Shown here piece after piece: positions 1-10,299 of a stretch of 64,000 nucleotides of DNA. This stretch comes from Lagopus muta (lineage: Eukaryota; Chordata; Aves; Galliformes; Phasianidae): assembly GCF_023343835.1 (NCBI RefSeq), contig NC_064443.1, positions 19,169,501 through 19,233,500 on the forward strand. Reading direction: 5' to 3'. The notes under the pieces were generated by a model, which saw nothing but the letters and a program-made list of their open reading frames with translations, was not told where the DNA came from and searched no databases. Position 1 is the stretch's first letter. Each line of letters opens with the position of its first letter. Both the position numbers and the translations under genes were made by a program.

Positions 1-1382
1 TCATAGTAGAAACTAGCAAAAAGGGGCTAGATACAGTGGGTAAGATTCTCTGCAGATAGGCACAAAGTTCATAAAGAAACCACCCCAGAAAGGCTGCACC
101 AGCATCAGCTTTATGGGACTTTCAGCCCATACTTGGCGGTGTGACAGGCAAGCTGCTTAACCCTGAACCTTTTATTTATGAAAGCATTGCTGATGCTTGA
201 TGGAGAAGGCCTGACCTTGCCATCAGGGCTGTGCTGGATGAAGCCCCAGTGCTGTTTAAGAGCATGAGCTGGATTACCTAGACTTGAATGGGAGCTGAAG
301 TGAGTGCCCGCCAGCCTGGCTTGGACGTGGTTGCCAGAGCAGAGCTTCAGAGCTTGTTAGCCACCCATAGGGTCACCCTGCAGGCACAGACAGTCACCAC
401 AGTCCACCTCCTTGGACTGCTGTAAATTGAGAGCACTGCTGAAATCTGCAGAGTGACATCTGCCTTATGTAGAGACATACTTGTTAAGAGGTAATTAGAA
501 AAGACCAAAGCTCCTTCTTTCTGTGCATAGTGTCTGCCTTTGACACGACACATTTTTAGGCACTGTGGTATGACTTAACTTTCTCTCAGATAACATTTGG
601 ATTTTAGCACAGGTTGGCGGTTCTGGGGGATTTCCCCTGAGGCCATGCATTTATGGAGCTGGCAGTGGGCAGTGCCAGGCTCACTTGCCCAAGGACTTGG
701 CTGGAAGGCCGTGAGCACTGCTCCAGATGAGGGCTGGCAGATGCACATTTATAATGACTTTTAATTAAGATTTGGTGCTCAATCCATGCTTAATACTGTC
801 CAAATGTTTACAGAGGACAATGCAGTTGGAGATGTTGCTCCTGTTGGCCATGAGTGCTCTGTGATTCTGTCAGTGTCACTGAGCCCCACCACAGGATTGA
901 GACATTTTTTCCAGTCCTTTCCTTGAGCTGCACGCATCTCTTTCTCTTCAGTGTTTTCTTGCTCTTTCACCTCACTGCACTGTTTCTATAGCATCACTGC
1001 AAACTGCTTTCTGCTTGCTGTGCTTTTCAAGCTGAAATTTGGCTTTGGCATTCTTAAATTTATCTTCACAGAGCAAAAGCTAGGACAAAAGCAGCCTGGG
1101 CAGTGCAGGATTACATGCTTTGTTTCCCCTGTCCTTTGCAATACGGAATGTCGAGCAGAGCACGGCGTTCCCTTCAGACCATTTCGCAGTGCAAAGCATT
1201 TGCCATTGCACGCAGTTTTGTTTTGCCAAGCTTACCAAATGGGTGGATAGGAACGACGCATCAAAAAGATGCCATGAACAGTAGTGTCTAAAGAGCCAGG
1301 CAGCACAGGCAGCAGTGCCACTGCTGCAGTTTTTGCAGCAGAAGCAGCAGCAGAAGCACCAGTGTTACGCTCTCTGTTGCAG
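1..1382 (+). other. LMCD1: LMCD1 intron, partial (5' end outside window)
   Basis: This is non-coding sequence directly upstream of the first recognisable LMCD1 exon. It ends in a pyrimidine-rich acceptor (ctctctgttgcag) at 1370-1382. I see no conserved coding segment or clear repeat in it. Open reading frames here, including the one that runs into the exon from 1284, have no LMCD1-like residues before about position 1383. Confidence 0.6.
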
Positions 1383-1598
1383 CGCTGCGAGACCTGCAAG
1401 CAGGCGGTGCCGGAGGACTGCCCAGTGGTGTACGCAGAGCGCGCCGGCTACGCACGGCTGTGGCACCCGGCCTGCTTCGTCTGCTGCCGCTGCGCCGAGC
1501 CCCTCGTCGACCTCATCTACTTCTGGAAGAGCGGGGCCGCCTGGTGCGGGCGTCACTACTGCGAGAGCCTGCGGCCGCGCTGCGCCGGCTGCGACGAG
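1383..1598 (+). CDS. LMCD1: LMCD1 penultimate coding exon (LIM domain 1)
   Basis: This exon encodes the first LIM zinc-binding domain of LIM and cysteine-rich domains protein 1 (dyxin), a transcriptional co-regulator known to repress GATA6 and to act in heart and muscle. The translated exon starts RCETCKQAV and contains [33 protein letters not shown] and [14 protein letters not shown], closely matching mammalian LMCD1. Zinc-ligand pairs CxxC, HxxC, CxxC and CxxH are all present. The exon ends GAC GAG before a gtatgg donor at 1599, in phase 0. The acceptor at 1382 is the best by pyrimidine tract, but a second in-frame acceptor at 1338 would add 44 nt of CAG-rich sequence. The PET and Cys-rich N-terminal part lies left of the window. 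Identity is firm; the exact 5' boundary is not. Confidence 0.9.
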
Positions 1599-1785
1599 GT
1601 ATGGGCCGGGCAGGCGGGCTGCGCTGCGCTGCCTGTGAGCAGCTGGACCGGGGCGCTCTGGGTGCCATGCTGTGTCGGCAGCCTGGCCCTGCTCCTCCTC
1701 CAGCCCGCCGTGTCTCCGTCCCGCTGCTGGGGCCGCCCGCCCCGGTGGGATGGCGGAAATGAGCGGCGCTGTGTTTGTCCCGTAG
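1599..1785 (+). other. LMCD1: LMCD1 last intron (187 bp)
   Basis: A short GC-rich intron with donor gtatgg after GACGAG and acceptor tttgtcccgtag before ATCATC. Removing it joins RCAGCDE to IIFSEEF in frame, the expected start of the second LIM domain. The single long frame that reads through it (1284-1970) loses LIM similarity inside the intron, confirming that it is spliced. Confidence 0.9.
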
Positions 1786-1944
1786 ATCATCTTCTCGGAG
1801 GAGTTCCAGCGGGCAGAGGGGATGGCCTGGCACAAGAAGCATTTCGCCTGCCTGGAGTGCGAGACGCTGCTGAGTGGCAAAGCCTTCAGCCTGGACAAGG
1901 GCAGCCTGCGGTGCGCGACCTGCAGCCGGAGCAAGCGCCTCTGA
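1786..1944 (+). CDS. LMCD1: LMCD1 last coding exon (LIM domain 2, C-terminus)
   Basis: The exon encodes 52 residues and a TGA stop at 1942-1944. It holds most of the second LIM domain: [12 protein letters not shown], then [12 protein letters not shown] with the His/Cys ligands, then LLSGKAF, and [12 protein letters not shown] at the end. Mammalian LMCD1 ends in a very similar CPTCSKSKR tail, so the C-terminus is complete and of normal length. Start phase is 0, matching the upstream exon. The LIM pair is the protein-interaction surface through which LMCD1 is reported to act on transcription factors. Confidence 0.95.
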   Translation: MIFSEEFQRAEGMAWHKKHFACLECETLLSGKAFSLDKGSLRCATCSRSKRL

Positions 1945-3545
1945 GCCGTGCGGCTGCTGCAAGTGCTTGAGGCCGAGCTGGAGATGGGGTAATCTGACAA
2001 GAAAAGTGGACAGCTAAAAAAAAAAATGTAGAGTCTGGTTATTCGCTTGCAAGCAACCAAGTACCCCTTTGCATCCAACAGAGATTGAAGAAAGAAGTTT
2101 ACTAGGGGAGGAAACAGGAGAAATGTGTGTGCGTGCGGTGTGACGTACCCACATTTCTTGTTAGGAGGGCACTGAGATCTGTGTTGTTTTACAAAGTCTC
2201 TCAAAGCTTCTCATGACTAACATCTTGCAGTGTTCTTTCAGAAATAACACATCTCAAACATATTTTTTGGCACACTAAACCTATGGTCATGGTCAGAAAC
2301 AAGGGTTGCTTTTGCCTTCTGAAATCCATACTGGAAGTCTCGCACTAACAGAATGATGACAACTGTACTAAATCAATGGTTTTGAGCAATTTGATTAACC
2401 CGAGTGATTACTTTCTGAAAGCACACAATATAGAATTGCAGTAACATGTAGCTGTAGCTTTCTCCAACGTGTACAATAATGTAAAAGCAAGGAACAAGAT
2501 GGCAACAGAGCGATTGGTTGAACCTTAGTGAGACGGAGCCATGCAGATCTCCCCAAGGGCAGGCGAGTGCTGGGCAGCCAACTAATTCCGCCAGTCTGGG
2601 TTTTAGCCATGGAGCTGGAATGCAAACACTTCTGGCAGTTCTCACCCAAGCCCTGTTCCCAGTTTTATCTTGCTTGCCTCCTACCGTCTGTTATTTCAAG
2701 GGAGTGTTTGCACAGAGAGGCATTGTGCTCCTGCCGTACACTGGAGGTAGTTAAGCATTTAAAGTATGGAACTTTTTCAGCTGTTTTTTGAGCACGAGTT
2801 TTACAGAAAACAGCTTTCCAGCCTAATCTGTCCTGTTGGCTTTTCGGTGCCTGAAATGCTGCAACACCAGTTTTTTCCCCCCTAGTATGTCAGTGACTCC
2901 ATCCAGCAGGGATGAACACACTGAGCGAGGTCAGCCCTGTGCTCCAGGTCTTGTTGGGGTGACATCGTTCCAGGATCTGCACTGAATCTCTGCTGCTGAT
3001 GGTCATTTCCTGAGTCATGCAACGCTTATTAGTCACAGAAAATGCCAGTGAGGCCAGGCTGGCCAACGTTGGTGTGCTTAGTCTTTTTTCTTATACTAAA
3101 TGTCTACATTCTTTGCCAGAGACAACTGGAATATTTTTTCGCAGATGTGTGTAAGGAGCTCACAATTGCTAAGCTTTCCTTCTACTGCGGAAACTGCTGG
3201 TCTCTCTCTTTAAAGTCCACTCCATGCTCTCCATGGATCTTCTTACTTATGAGTGAGTAACTTGCCAATGGGTGTTGGTAGAAGCTGTGCCTGCCACTGC
3301 ATGCAAGCCACAGGGGTTCTGTGCCCCACCATGGGAGGAGCAGAGTTGGTCACTGTTTTAGGGCAGTTGAGACAGATGTGATGGAAGGCACCTCCGCATG
3401 CTCGCAGCCACCAGAGGATGCCTTTGTGTTTGACGTTGTGCTAGGAGGAATAATAAAGCTTCCTTGGATCAGCCTTACATACAGGCACTTCAGTTATAAG
3501 CAAAGTGGAACTGAAAAATAAAATCCAGTGCTTAGCTTTATTGCC
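1945..3545 (+). other. LMCD1: LMCD1 3' UTR (approximate end)
   Basis: This sequence follows the LMCD1 stop without another credible exon. The likely end is set by AATAAA motifs at 3452-3457 and 3517-3522; the latter is followed within 40 nt by a T/GT-rich stretch (tttgttttgtt), the classic cleavage context. That gives a 3' UTR of about 1.6 kb. The exact cleavage site is inferred. Confidence 0.6.
3517..3522 (+). terminator. LMCD1: Poly(A) signal, probable LMCD1 3' end
   Basis: Canonical AATAAA with a GT-rich downstream element about 20-40 nt later. Another AATAAA lies 65 nt upstream at 3452, and one at 3864-3869 could serve a longer isoform. Confidence 0.6.
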
Positions 3546-6500
3546 TCTTCTTTGTTTTGTTACATGGAAATGGCCAATCTTTGTAAATTATTTTTAAAGA
3601 TACGGCATAGTTCTAAACCCTACAATGTTAAGGCGGCCAAAAATGCATACACTCAGTGTAAGCAGTGAGAGAAATAGCATGAATCACTTAGGAAAGAAAC
3701 ATTTCAGCAAAGACATTAACATCTAAACAGCATTCCTTGATGGGAAGTCATTGTCCATGTACACGTGCAGCCTGTTACCTCTTTGAGTGATTTCCCTGTG
3801 AGATAGGTGCACAGCCATTACACACACCTTCAGAACAGCAACAAATCAAGTGCAAGAAAAATCAATAAAACATCCAGTTATTAAAGGTGAAAGAAAATTA
3901 ACTGAATAACAACTGCCAACAGGCTGCTATGGCCTCTCACTGGGTGTGTTTTGCCCTGCTTTGTTTTGGCTGCGTTGTCCTTGCCGTGGGGTTGTGTTGC
4001 AATGAACAGAGAAGGGGGGTGAGCCCATCCTCAGCCCAGCTGGGGCGTTTCTTCAGCAGCAGGGTGTGCTCAGGGATCCTCAAAGTGCTTCTCCAGAGCT
4101 GCTCCTCATCCCCATGTGCTGGGCAGAGGGGGCTGTCCGTCCACCCCTCCACAGTTAGAAGAACTGTAGAGATGTAGGTGGAGGTTCTGGTTGTGTTGGC
4201 TTTGGAGGAATGTGGGTGATGGGTAAATGTCAGTGCGGAGCAGTATGGGGAGGCCAGGCTTTCCCTGGATGGATTATCCCCACATGGATGCCAAGTGGGC
4301 ATCTGTCTTCTCACAGCAGTTTGGGTAAATGAAGCTGCTGTCTTACTGCTGCATCTGGTCTTGCTTGTCCTGTAATGGGATCAAAGGCTCCGCTCTTTGC
4401 ATTGTCCTGGCTTCACATCCATCCTGCACACAAAGACTGTCCTCGACACAAGTGCCCTAGTCATGAGTTTATCTTGCTGGGTTCTGATCGTAGTCCATAC
4501 CTGGTAGCGTCAACTTCATCTGCATTCTGCATTAATGCAATCCTCCATTGCTAACAGCTTTATTTCATTACTTGGAAAAAAAGACACCACAGCAGCATGT
4601 GCTGGTTTGGACCTTGATTTCATGATTTATAACTCGTAATTCAATGTAGTCCCACTTTCAGCATATACATGCGTGCTTCAGGCTTTTGGGACTGCTGGCG
4701 TCCACTCGAGCCTTTTTAGGCATTTCTATAGCTTGTAAAATACTGCCTGCTGAAAAATGTGTTACAGTTAAACAGCTTAGCAAAATCCTGTGCCTCTCAA
4801 GTGTCAGGAGCAGAAGCGTGAAATTAATGCATCTAGCAGCTCCAGCCATATGTGAGTCTTTAGTTTCGATAGCAAAATTGAAATTCGGTGTAGGCATGAG
4901 AAAGTGTTCACCTGGGTGAGGATGCTGCCTTGTCTCTGGGTTTATCAGCTGGAACGAAAGAGGCTGCTGCACACCTCCTGCATGCCATGAGCTCCAGTTA
5001 TTAAGAAAGCCAAATCTGTGCAGATTTGCTGGCCTGTCTGGCCAAAAGTCATCGGCAGGCAGCACACAGAGCATCCTGCCAGAAAACTGATAGAAACAGA
5101 GGTGTCTCACAAGGTTACAGTGGATGGCAGGAATTGCCCTCAGGCAGGCTGTGTTGTGTGACAACTGAAAGCACCTTGTGCCACAGCTGTTTCCAGTCCA
5201 TTGTTTCAAATAAAAGCTCTTCTGTCGAGAATGCTGTATTATGTTGGCTTTGTGTATGACATTTAGTAGGTACAGAATGCCTTGAGACGCCAGCTGAGAA
5301 CAGCCCTGCATGGCACAGCACCCAGCAGCAGGCAGCTCACACTGCTCAACTGAACGTGCTGCAGGAGGAAGGCTGGGCAGCTGGTCAGCAGCAGCTGTGA
5401 GCTGCACTTTTTCAAAGTTTAACAGATCTGAATCTCCAAATACCTGCAATGCTGTCTTATTTGTGGTCCTTTTTTTTCCTTCCAGAACTATTTTACTCAG
5501 GAGGGTTTTCCCAGCAGCAAGGCGCAGGCTGTTGGGAGATGCTGCCTGGCTGTCCTGCAGCGTCTGCAAGGCCAGCAGGGGTGCAGCAGGAGGATGGCGC
5601 TGCCCTGCACCAAGCACTGCTGTGCCAGCCTGGGTGTCCATATGCTCTGGGCATTTAACCCCTGCTGTGCCCACATCAGCCAAAAGTGTGGGTTTCTGGG
5701 CAGTGTGAGTGAGGCATTGCCTTCTTATTTCTCCTTTATGCTTTTAGTTGGACACTGCATGCCACCTCCAGCAAGGACAGAGAAGCTGAGCTAAGGATGG
5801 GCTTTTCCATTCTAGTTGCAAATGTGAATTTCAGATTCTATAATTGAAATCACTCAAAATTCAGTGGCTTCAGGTGAGAAAAATGTAAACTACAGGCAGG
5901 CTGAGGCGGCTGTATAAACACCACGGTACAACTTTCTTTAAAGCTCCAGAGGGGAAAAATGCAGAGGGGCAGGATCAGATATGAAGTGCTCTGTGTTTCA
6001 GTGGAAGCACCTCCCAGAGCCCTGCAGCTGCTGCTGCTGTTGTCAAGCTAAATAAAGTTCGTATGGGTACGTGTTATTCTATAAATGTGAGGTTAATTAT
6101 GTCTATATAAATCTAATTTGAGCTTTATTTACTTTTTAACTCCATTTCTTCAGCCAAATCAGCAGGGAAGTAAATCTCTGGGCAGTCAGGTGCTGTTCTG
6201 CCCCCTTACTGGGGGGCTGCTGCCCACTTCCATCTCCAGCTGCCATCACCCCGTGCCCACCTTGCTGCTCCTCCACCCCCCACGCTGCGTTCACAGCTTT
6301 AGGTATCCCTGCACTGCACTCCTGAGAAACAGAGCAAAACTGCAGGGAAGCAGCTTCTGTCTGCGAGGGAAACAAAGCGAGCTCTGAGCAAATCGTGGTG
6401 TTGGGCGCCCAGGTAACCTTCTGTGCCCCACAGCTGGAGCTGGGAGGTCAGAGATGGGCATCTTCTGACTGTGAACGAAAAAGCCAAACAAGGCTTTGGC

Positions 6501-6631
6501 CAACAGGCAGAGCAGCGAATAAAGATCTCCTTTGTAGCTGAAGCCTGTTAGTGCTTCGCCAGGACCTTCCCTTGAGGCCACCTAAGTAAACAGATTGGCG
6601 GGGCTGGAAAAGCAGCCCTTGTAGAGAGCCA

Positions 6632-6683
6632 GGATGGGGCAGCGGGGAGAGCAGGGGATGGGGATGGGGGCAGGGGGCTGAGG
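6632..6683 (+). repeat. G-rich tract with G-quadruplex potential
   Basis: At least six runs of four or five G separated by short loops (for example ggggcagcggggagagc and then ggggatggggatggggg). This fits the G3+N1-7 pattern for an intramolecular G-quadruplex on the + strand. Function unknown. Confidence 0.6.
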
Positions 6684-7080
6684 GCACTGCCCTGAACCAT
6701 GCACAGATGCTCCCTGTGCAGAGCTGTGCTGTTGGAGTCCCCTCATATTTGAGCTGCTCCGCAACCAATTGGTCAGTTTGTGCACAGGTCGTGTAAGGTG
6801 TCTGCATGGCCTTACATGGTCCTGATCCTTTGGGAATGGAGAGGGAGGAAAGCAAAACAAAGCCCTGAGCACACTTCCTTCTGCCCTTGCACATACACAC
6901 ACCACAGACCAGAATCAGATGTTTTGTTCCTCAGCCTTTAATTTGCCACCACTCCCCAAGCGCAGCACAGAGCGTGTCTGTGCCGGACAGAGCTGTGCTG
7001 TTCCCCCAGGCTCTTTCCATGGGTGTTTCCATGCTCTGTGCTGCCAAACCACACTGCCTGGCAAGCACCAGGAGTGGAAC

Positions 7081-7136
7081 CTGGGCAGGGTGTGGGGAGA
7101 GCACAGCCCTGGGCAGGGTGTGGGGAGCACGGGGTG
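7081..7136 (+). repeat. Two-copy tandem duplication, period 28 bp
   Basis: The string ctgggcagggtgtggggag occurs at 7081 and again at 7109 with matching flanks, so a 28-bp unit is present twice. Confidence 0.75.
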
Positions 7137-7249
7137 CCCAGCTGGGGGCTGCCCAGGGAGCACACATGCCAACAGAACAAGGGAGAATGCCTTAAGCTAA
7201 AAGAGGGGTGATTTAGTTCAGATGCCAGAAGGAATTCATCACTCACAGG

Positions 7250-7412
7250 ATGGTGAGGCCCCGGCAGTGCTGCCCAGAGCTGTGGGCGCCCCATCCCTGA
7301 GGTGCCTGAGGCTGTGGATGGGCCCTGGGCAGCCTGAGCTTGCGGGCAGCTGGAGCACAGCACGGTGGGGCTGGGAGAGGGGTCCCATCTAACCCAACCA
7401 TGCTGTGATGTC
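7250..7412 (+). mobile_element. CR1 LINE 3' fragment
   Basis: The sequence reads like the CR1 3' UTR: gtgaggcc, then ctgcccagagctgtgg, ccccatccctgaggtg, gatgggccctgggcagcctg, and finally gaggggtcccatctaaccc and a degenerate atgctgtgatg tail. CR1 copies in birds are typically 5' truncated and end in short 8-bp tail repeats, as here. No coding part remains. Confidence 0.75.
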
Positions 7413-10060
7413 ACCGTGCAGTTGCTGGCAGCAATGCTCTGTGGCTGTCAGTTGGCTTTTGTATGGATGCAGAAAACGAGGCACCGAGCTGCAAAGCAAA
7501 GGTTACAGCATGTGGCCTTCCTCATCCCCACAGCAAGCAGGCCGGAATCGCCCCATGAATATTCAGAGCACAGCTCCAAGCAACCTCAGAAACAGTCTTT
7601 GTTTCTTGAGAGAGGAAAAAGGATATTTGCAGAGCTGCCCTCTGAATACTGTGGCTGATCGGCTTAATTGTTTTCCTTTGCAGCCCATAATGGTGTCGTG
7701 TTCCTGCAGTCATTACTCAGGCATGACTTCTGTAGATATTAATGGGTATTTTGTTTAAATCCCAAGTTCCAGTGTTGGGCCCCGTGCCACGTGGGGAGCA
7801 GAGCTCACAGGTTGGCAGGGAGAAGCACAGCAGCAATGTAAACCCAGAAGCGCTATTATGCATTAACACTGTCCAAATATGAACCCTCCCCGAAGGATGC
7901 AGAGGTGGTACCCTGACACATCCACACTGGGAATGTCCTCCTCTGCGCCCAGCTGTATGACTCCAAAGCACCTCTGTAAGTGTGGGATGGGCTGCGAGCT
8001 GAATGCCAGGACTGGAACAGCAGTCAACAGTCCTTGTGCTGGCGGAAGTCACAAACCTGCATGTTGGGCTAAGATCTCCCTTGTGAGCTCCTCTGAAAGC
8101 ACTGCAAATTTTAGCTCAGGCTCTGGGGGCAGCTGTACAAAGAAGTAACACTGAGGTATGTGCATCCTGCTCACTGAGCAGGCTTTAAGGACCTCTCCCT
8201 GCAGCTCTCAGCAGAATGTCTCCTCCTGCCCTTTGCGCTTTGGCTGCTGAACACAGTGCACAGAGAGGCGGCTGTGGGAAGATGCCAAGCTCAGTGTTGT
8301 GGCAGCTCAGCAGACCCCCAGAGCAGTGCTAAATACCAACCTGGGGGGGGATCCGACTCCAGAGGCCGACCCCTAAGGGGCTGCTGCAGGACCCCAGTGC
8401 CTCAATACATTGGGAAGAACCCTTCCATTCTTCACTGCAAACAAGTTGGAAAAGTTCAATACCCCATGCTTTAAGACAGGTGCTTTGTTTTCCCTAAAAA
8501 GAACAAAAGTTTAAACAAATCAAATCTTGGTGTTTACAGCAGAAATCTACCAGCAAGGAAAGAGCATATTCTGCTTTGTTTAGCATGTGCTAGGATTTAC
8601 TTGAGCGTTGGGCACAATGTTCCCGGGATGCAGCACTCGTGGCATCGATGCTCAGTGCTCTGCCTGCTGCACGGTGCTGAGCTACAGTGCCCTGGAGTGC
8701 TGTCAGGAGTGCTGAGATCCGTCCAAGGCAGGAAGCAGAGCAGTTTTGATCCTTTTTTTAGGACAAACTTCTAAGTATCAACACCTCCTGCAAGATTCAA
8801 CAACTGTTTCAACTGCTTCCAATGAAAATGCCATGTTGGCAGAAACGTGCCCTTCCTGAGGCCCCTTATCCACCAGTTGGTGCCTTAGGAAGGTGCTGTG
8901 GTGGTGAGCATTCCTCTGCTTATCCTCTCCCAGCAAGGCAGTGAGGGGAGAGTTTTGTGCAGTGTGAGGTCAGAGCAGGCACAGGGACGGGCCCTGCTGG
9001 CATCCATGTATCCGTCTGTCTGGCACCTCGTCCCCGGGTCCACATCCATCACAGGGTTGGGGTGATCCAGGGATAGAAGCAGGCCCCCACAGTGCTCCAG
9101 CCAGCAGGTTGGTGGTCAGTCAGCGCTTTGCAGTGAATGCAATCGGATTTTCACCCCCTACCATCTGTTTTCAATGGGGAAACAATGGGCTGGCAAACAA
9201 CAGCCCCTTACGGCCAGGATCAAGGGGATAAATCAGAAAACCCAAACCAGCTGCGTTTTGTTGTAGCAGAAGCAATTGCATTGCTTTGGGCCCCTGACAA
9301 AATCCATTTCCAAAGGGTCTGGGCAGCAAGGCCGTTCGTATTAAATCTGCTTCACACGGAGCCCACTCCCAGCCAGCAGGAAGCAGTAGGGGCTGCAGCT
9401 CAGCAGGAGCTCCAGCATAGCAGATGTGCAGTCGTGCCATCACTGGCTGCTGACAGCACTCTGGGCAGAGGTGAAAAGCCCTCACTGGGACGTGCAGCTC
9501 CCACCCGGAGGCAAAGGGCCACAGCAGTGCTTTGCAGTGCGCAGCCTCATCCCCTGGGAGGTGACATTGCCATCGCAGCTCCGGTTCTGGGCAAACAAAT
9601 GCCAAGCAGTGAAGATAAAACCACGGCTGAAGCACTGCAGTGAACTCCCACTATCGTGTTTCCTCAGACGTGCTCTGGAGCCTCCCTAGATTTTCCTCAT
9701 TAATCCCCAAACAAAATCCAATTTGTTTTGTACGTTCCTGGTGCCTGTGCCAGCCAACGCATCCCTGGTTTCCACCCGCTCTGTGCAGCAGCACGCAGCT
9801 CCCATTGGGGCGCTGAGGCCCAGAGCTGTGCGGGGGGGGGAAAGCTGGGCTGCAGGTCACCTTCCTTCACGGTGCCCGGAGATCGCAGCGCTGCTCTGCA
9901 GCAGAGGAGCTCCCCGTGCTCCACGCTCCGGGTCGATGCCTGCAGCAGCTGAGCCGCTCCGTCTCAAAAATAGATGCAGGAAGCCGAGGGAACTCCGGCC
10001 CCCCCTGAGGCTGCCAAAGGGATTACCGCGACTTTTTGCCGCTCCTTCGCGAATATTGCC

Positions 10061-10114
10061 TCCAATATGGGTTCCGTGATGTTTTTCCACTCCCTGGTTT
10101 CTCACTATAAATAG
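10061..10114 (+). promoter_or_regulatory. Candidate core promoter or MEF2-type element
   Basis: CTATAAATAG at 10105-10114 is an exact match to the MEF2 consensus YTA(A/T)4TAR and also contains a TATA box (TATAAATAG). About 40 bp upstream is CCAATATGGG (10062-10071), readable as a CCAAT box or a one-mismatch CArG box. The element sits about 6.6 kb past the LMCD1 3' end and 17.7 kb before CAV3, both muscle-expressed in known vertebrates. Activity and target are inference; no transcript can be traced from sequence alone. Confidence 0.4.
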
Positions 10115-10285
10115 AGCAGCGCGCACTGGAGAAGTGTGCTTCCCCCGGCCGGGCCCAGCCCCTGGTTCCTCCCCATCCCTTCCACCTGGGATGTGCTCCC
10201 AAGACCTCCAACCCCAGTGCAGAATGGGGCTGTGCAAACGGTGACCGTGAGGCCCCTCTGGGCGATGGGCACCGGGTGCCACCGC

Positions 10286-10297
10286 CACCTGCAGGTG
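10286..10297 (+). promoter_or_regulatory. Palindromic double E-box (CACCTGCAGGTG)
   Basis: Two abutting CANNTG E-boxes form a perfect 12-bp palindrome about 170 bp from the MEF2-like site. CAGGTG/CACCTG boxes bind myogenic bHLH factors, E-proteins or ZEB/Snail repressors. Which, if any, binds here cannot be told. Confidence 0.4.
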
Positions 10298-10299
10298 CC

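Larger units (their letters stand above)
3546..9990. other. Intergenic tract downstream of LMCD1
   Basis: No recognisable gene. The tract holds one CR1 tail (7250-7412), a G-rich run (6632-6683), a 28-bp tandem duplication (7081-7136) and a 341-codon minus-strand open frame at 4658-5683 without recognised homology. No RNA gene was seen. Composition is ordinary for avian intergenic DNA. Confidence 0.5.

Noticed and set aside
1284-1970. A single 228-codon LMCD1-like reading frame
   Set aside because: It reads through the 187-bp intron (1599-1785). LIM similarity stops at 1598 and resumes at 1786 in another frame, with good splice sites at both points.
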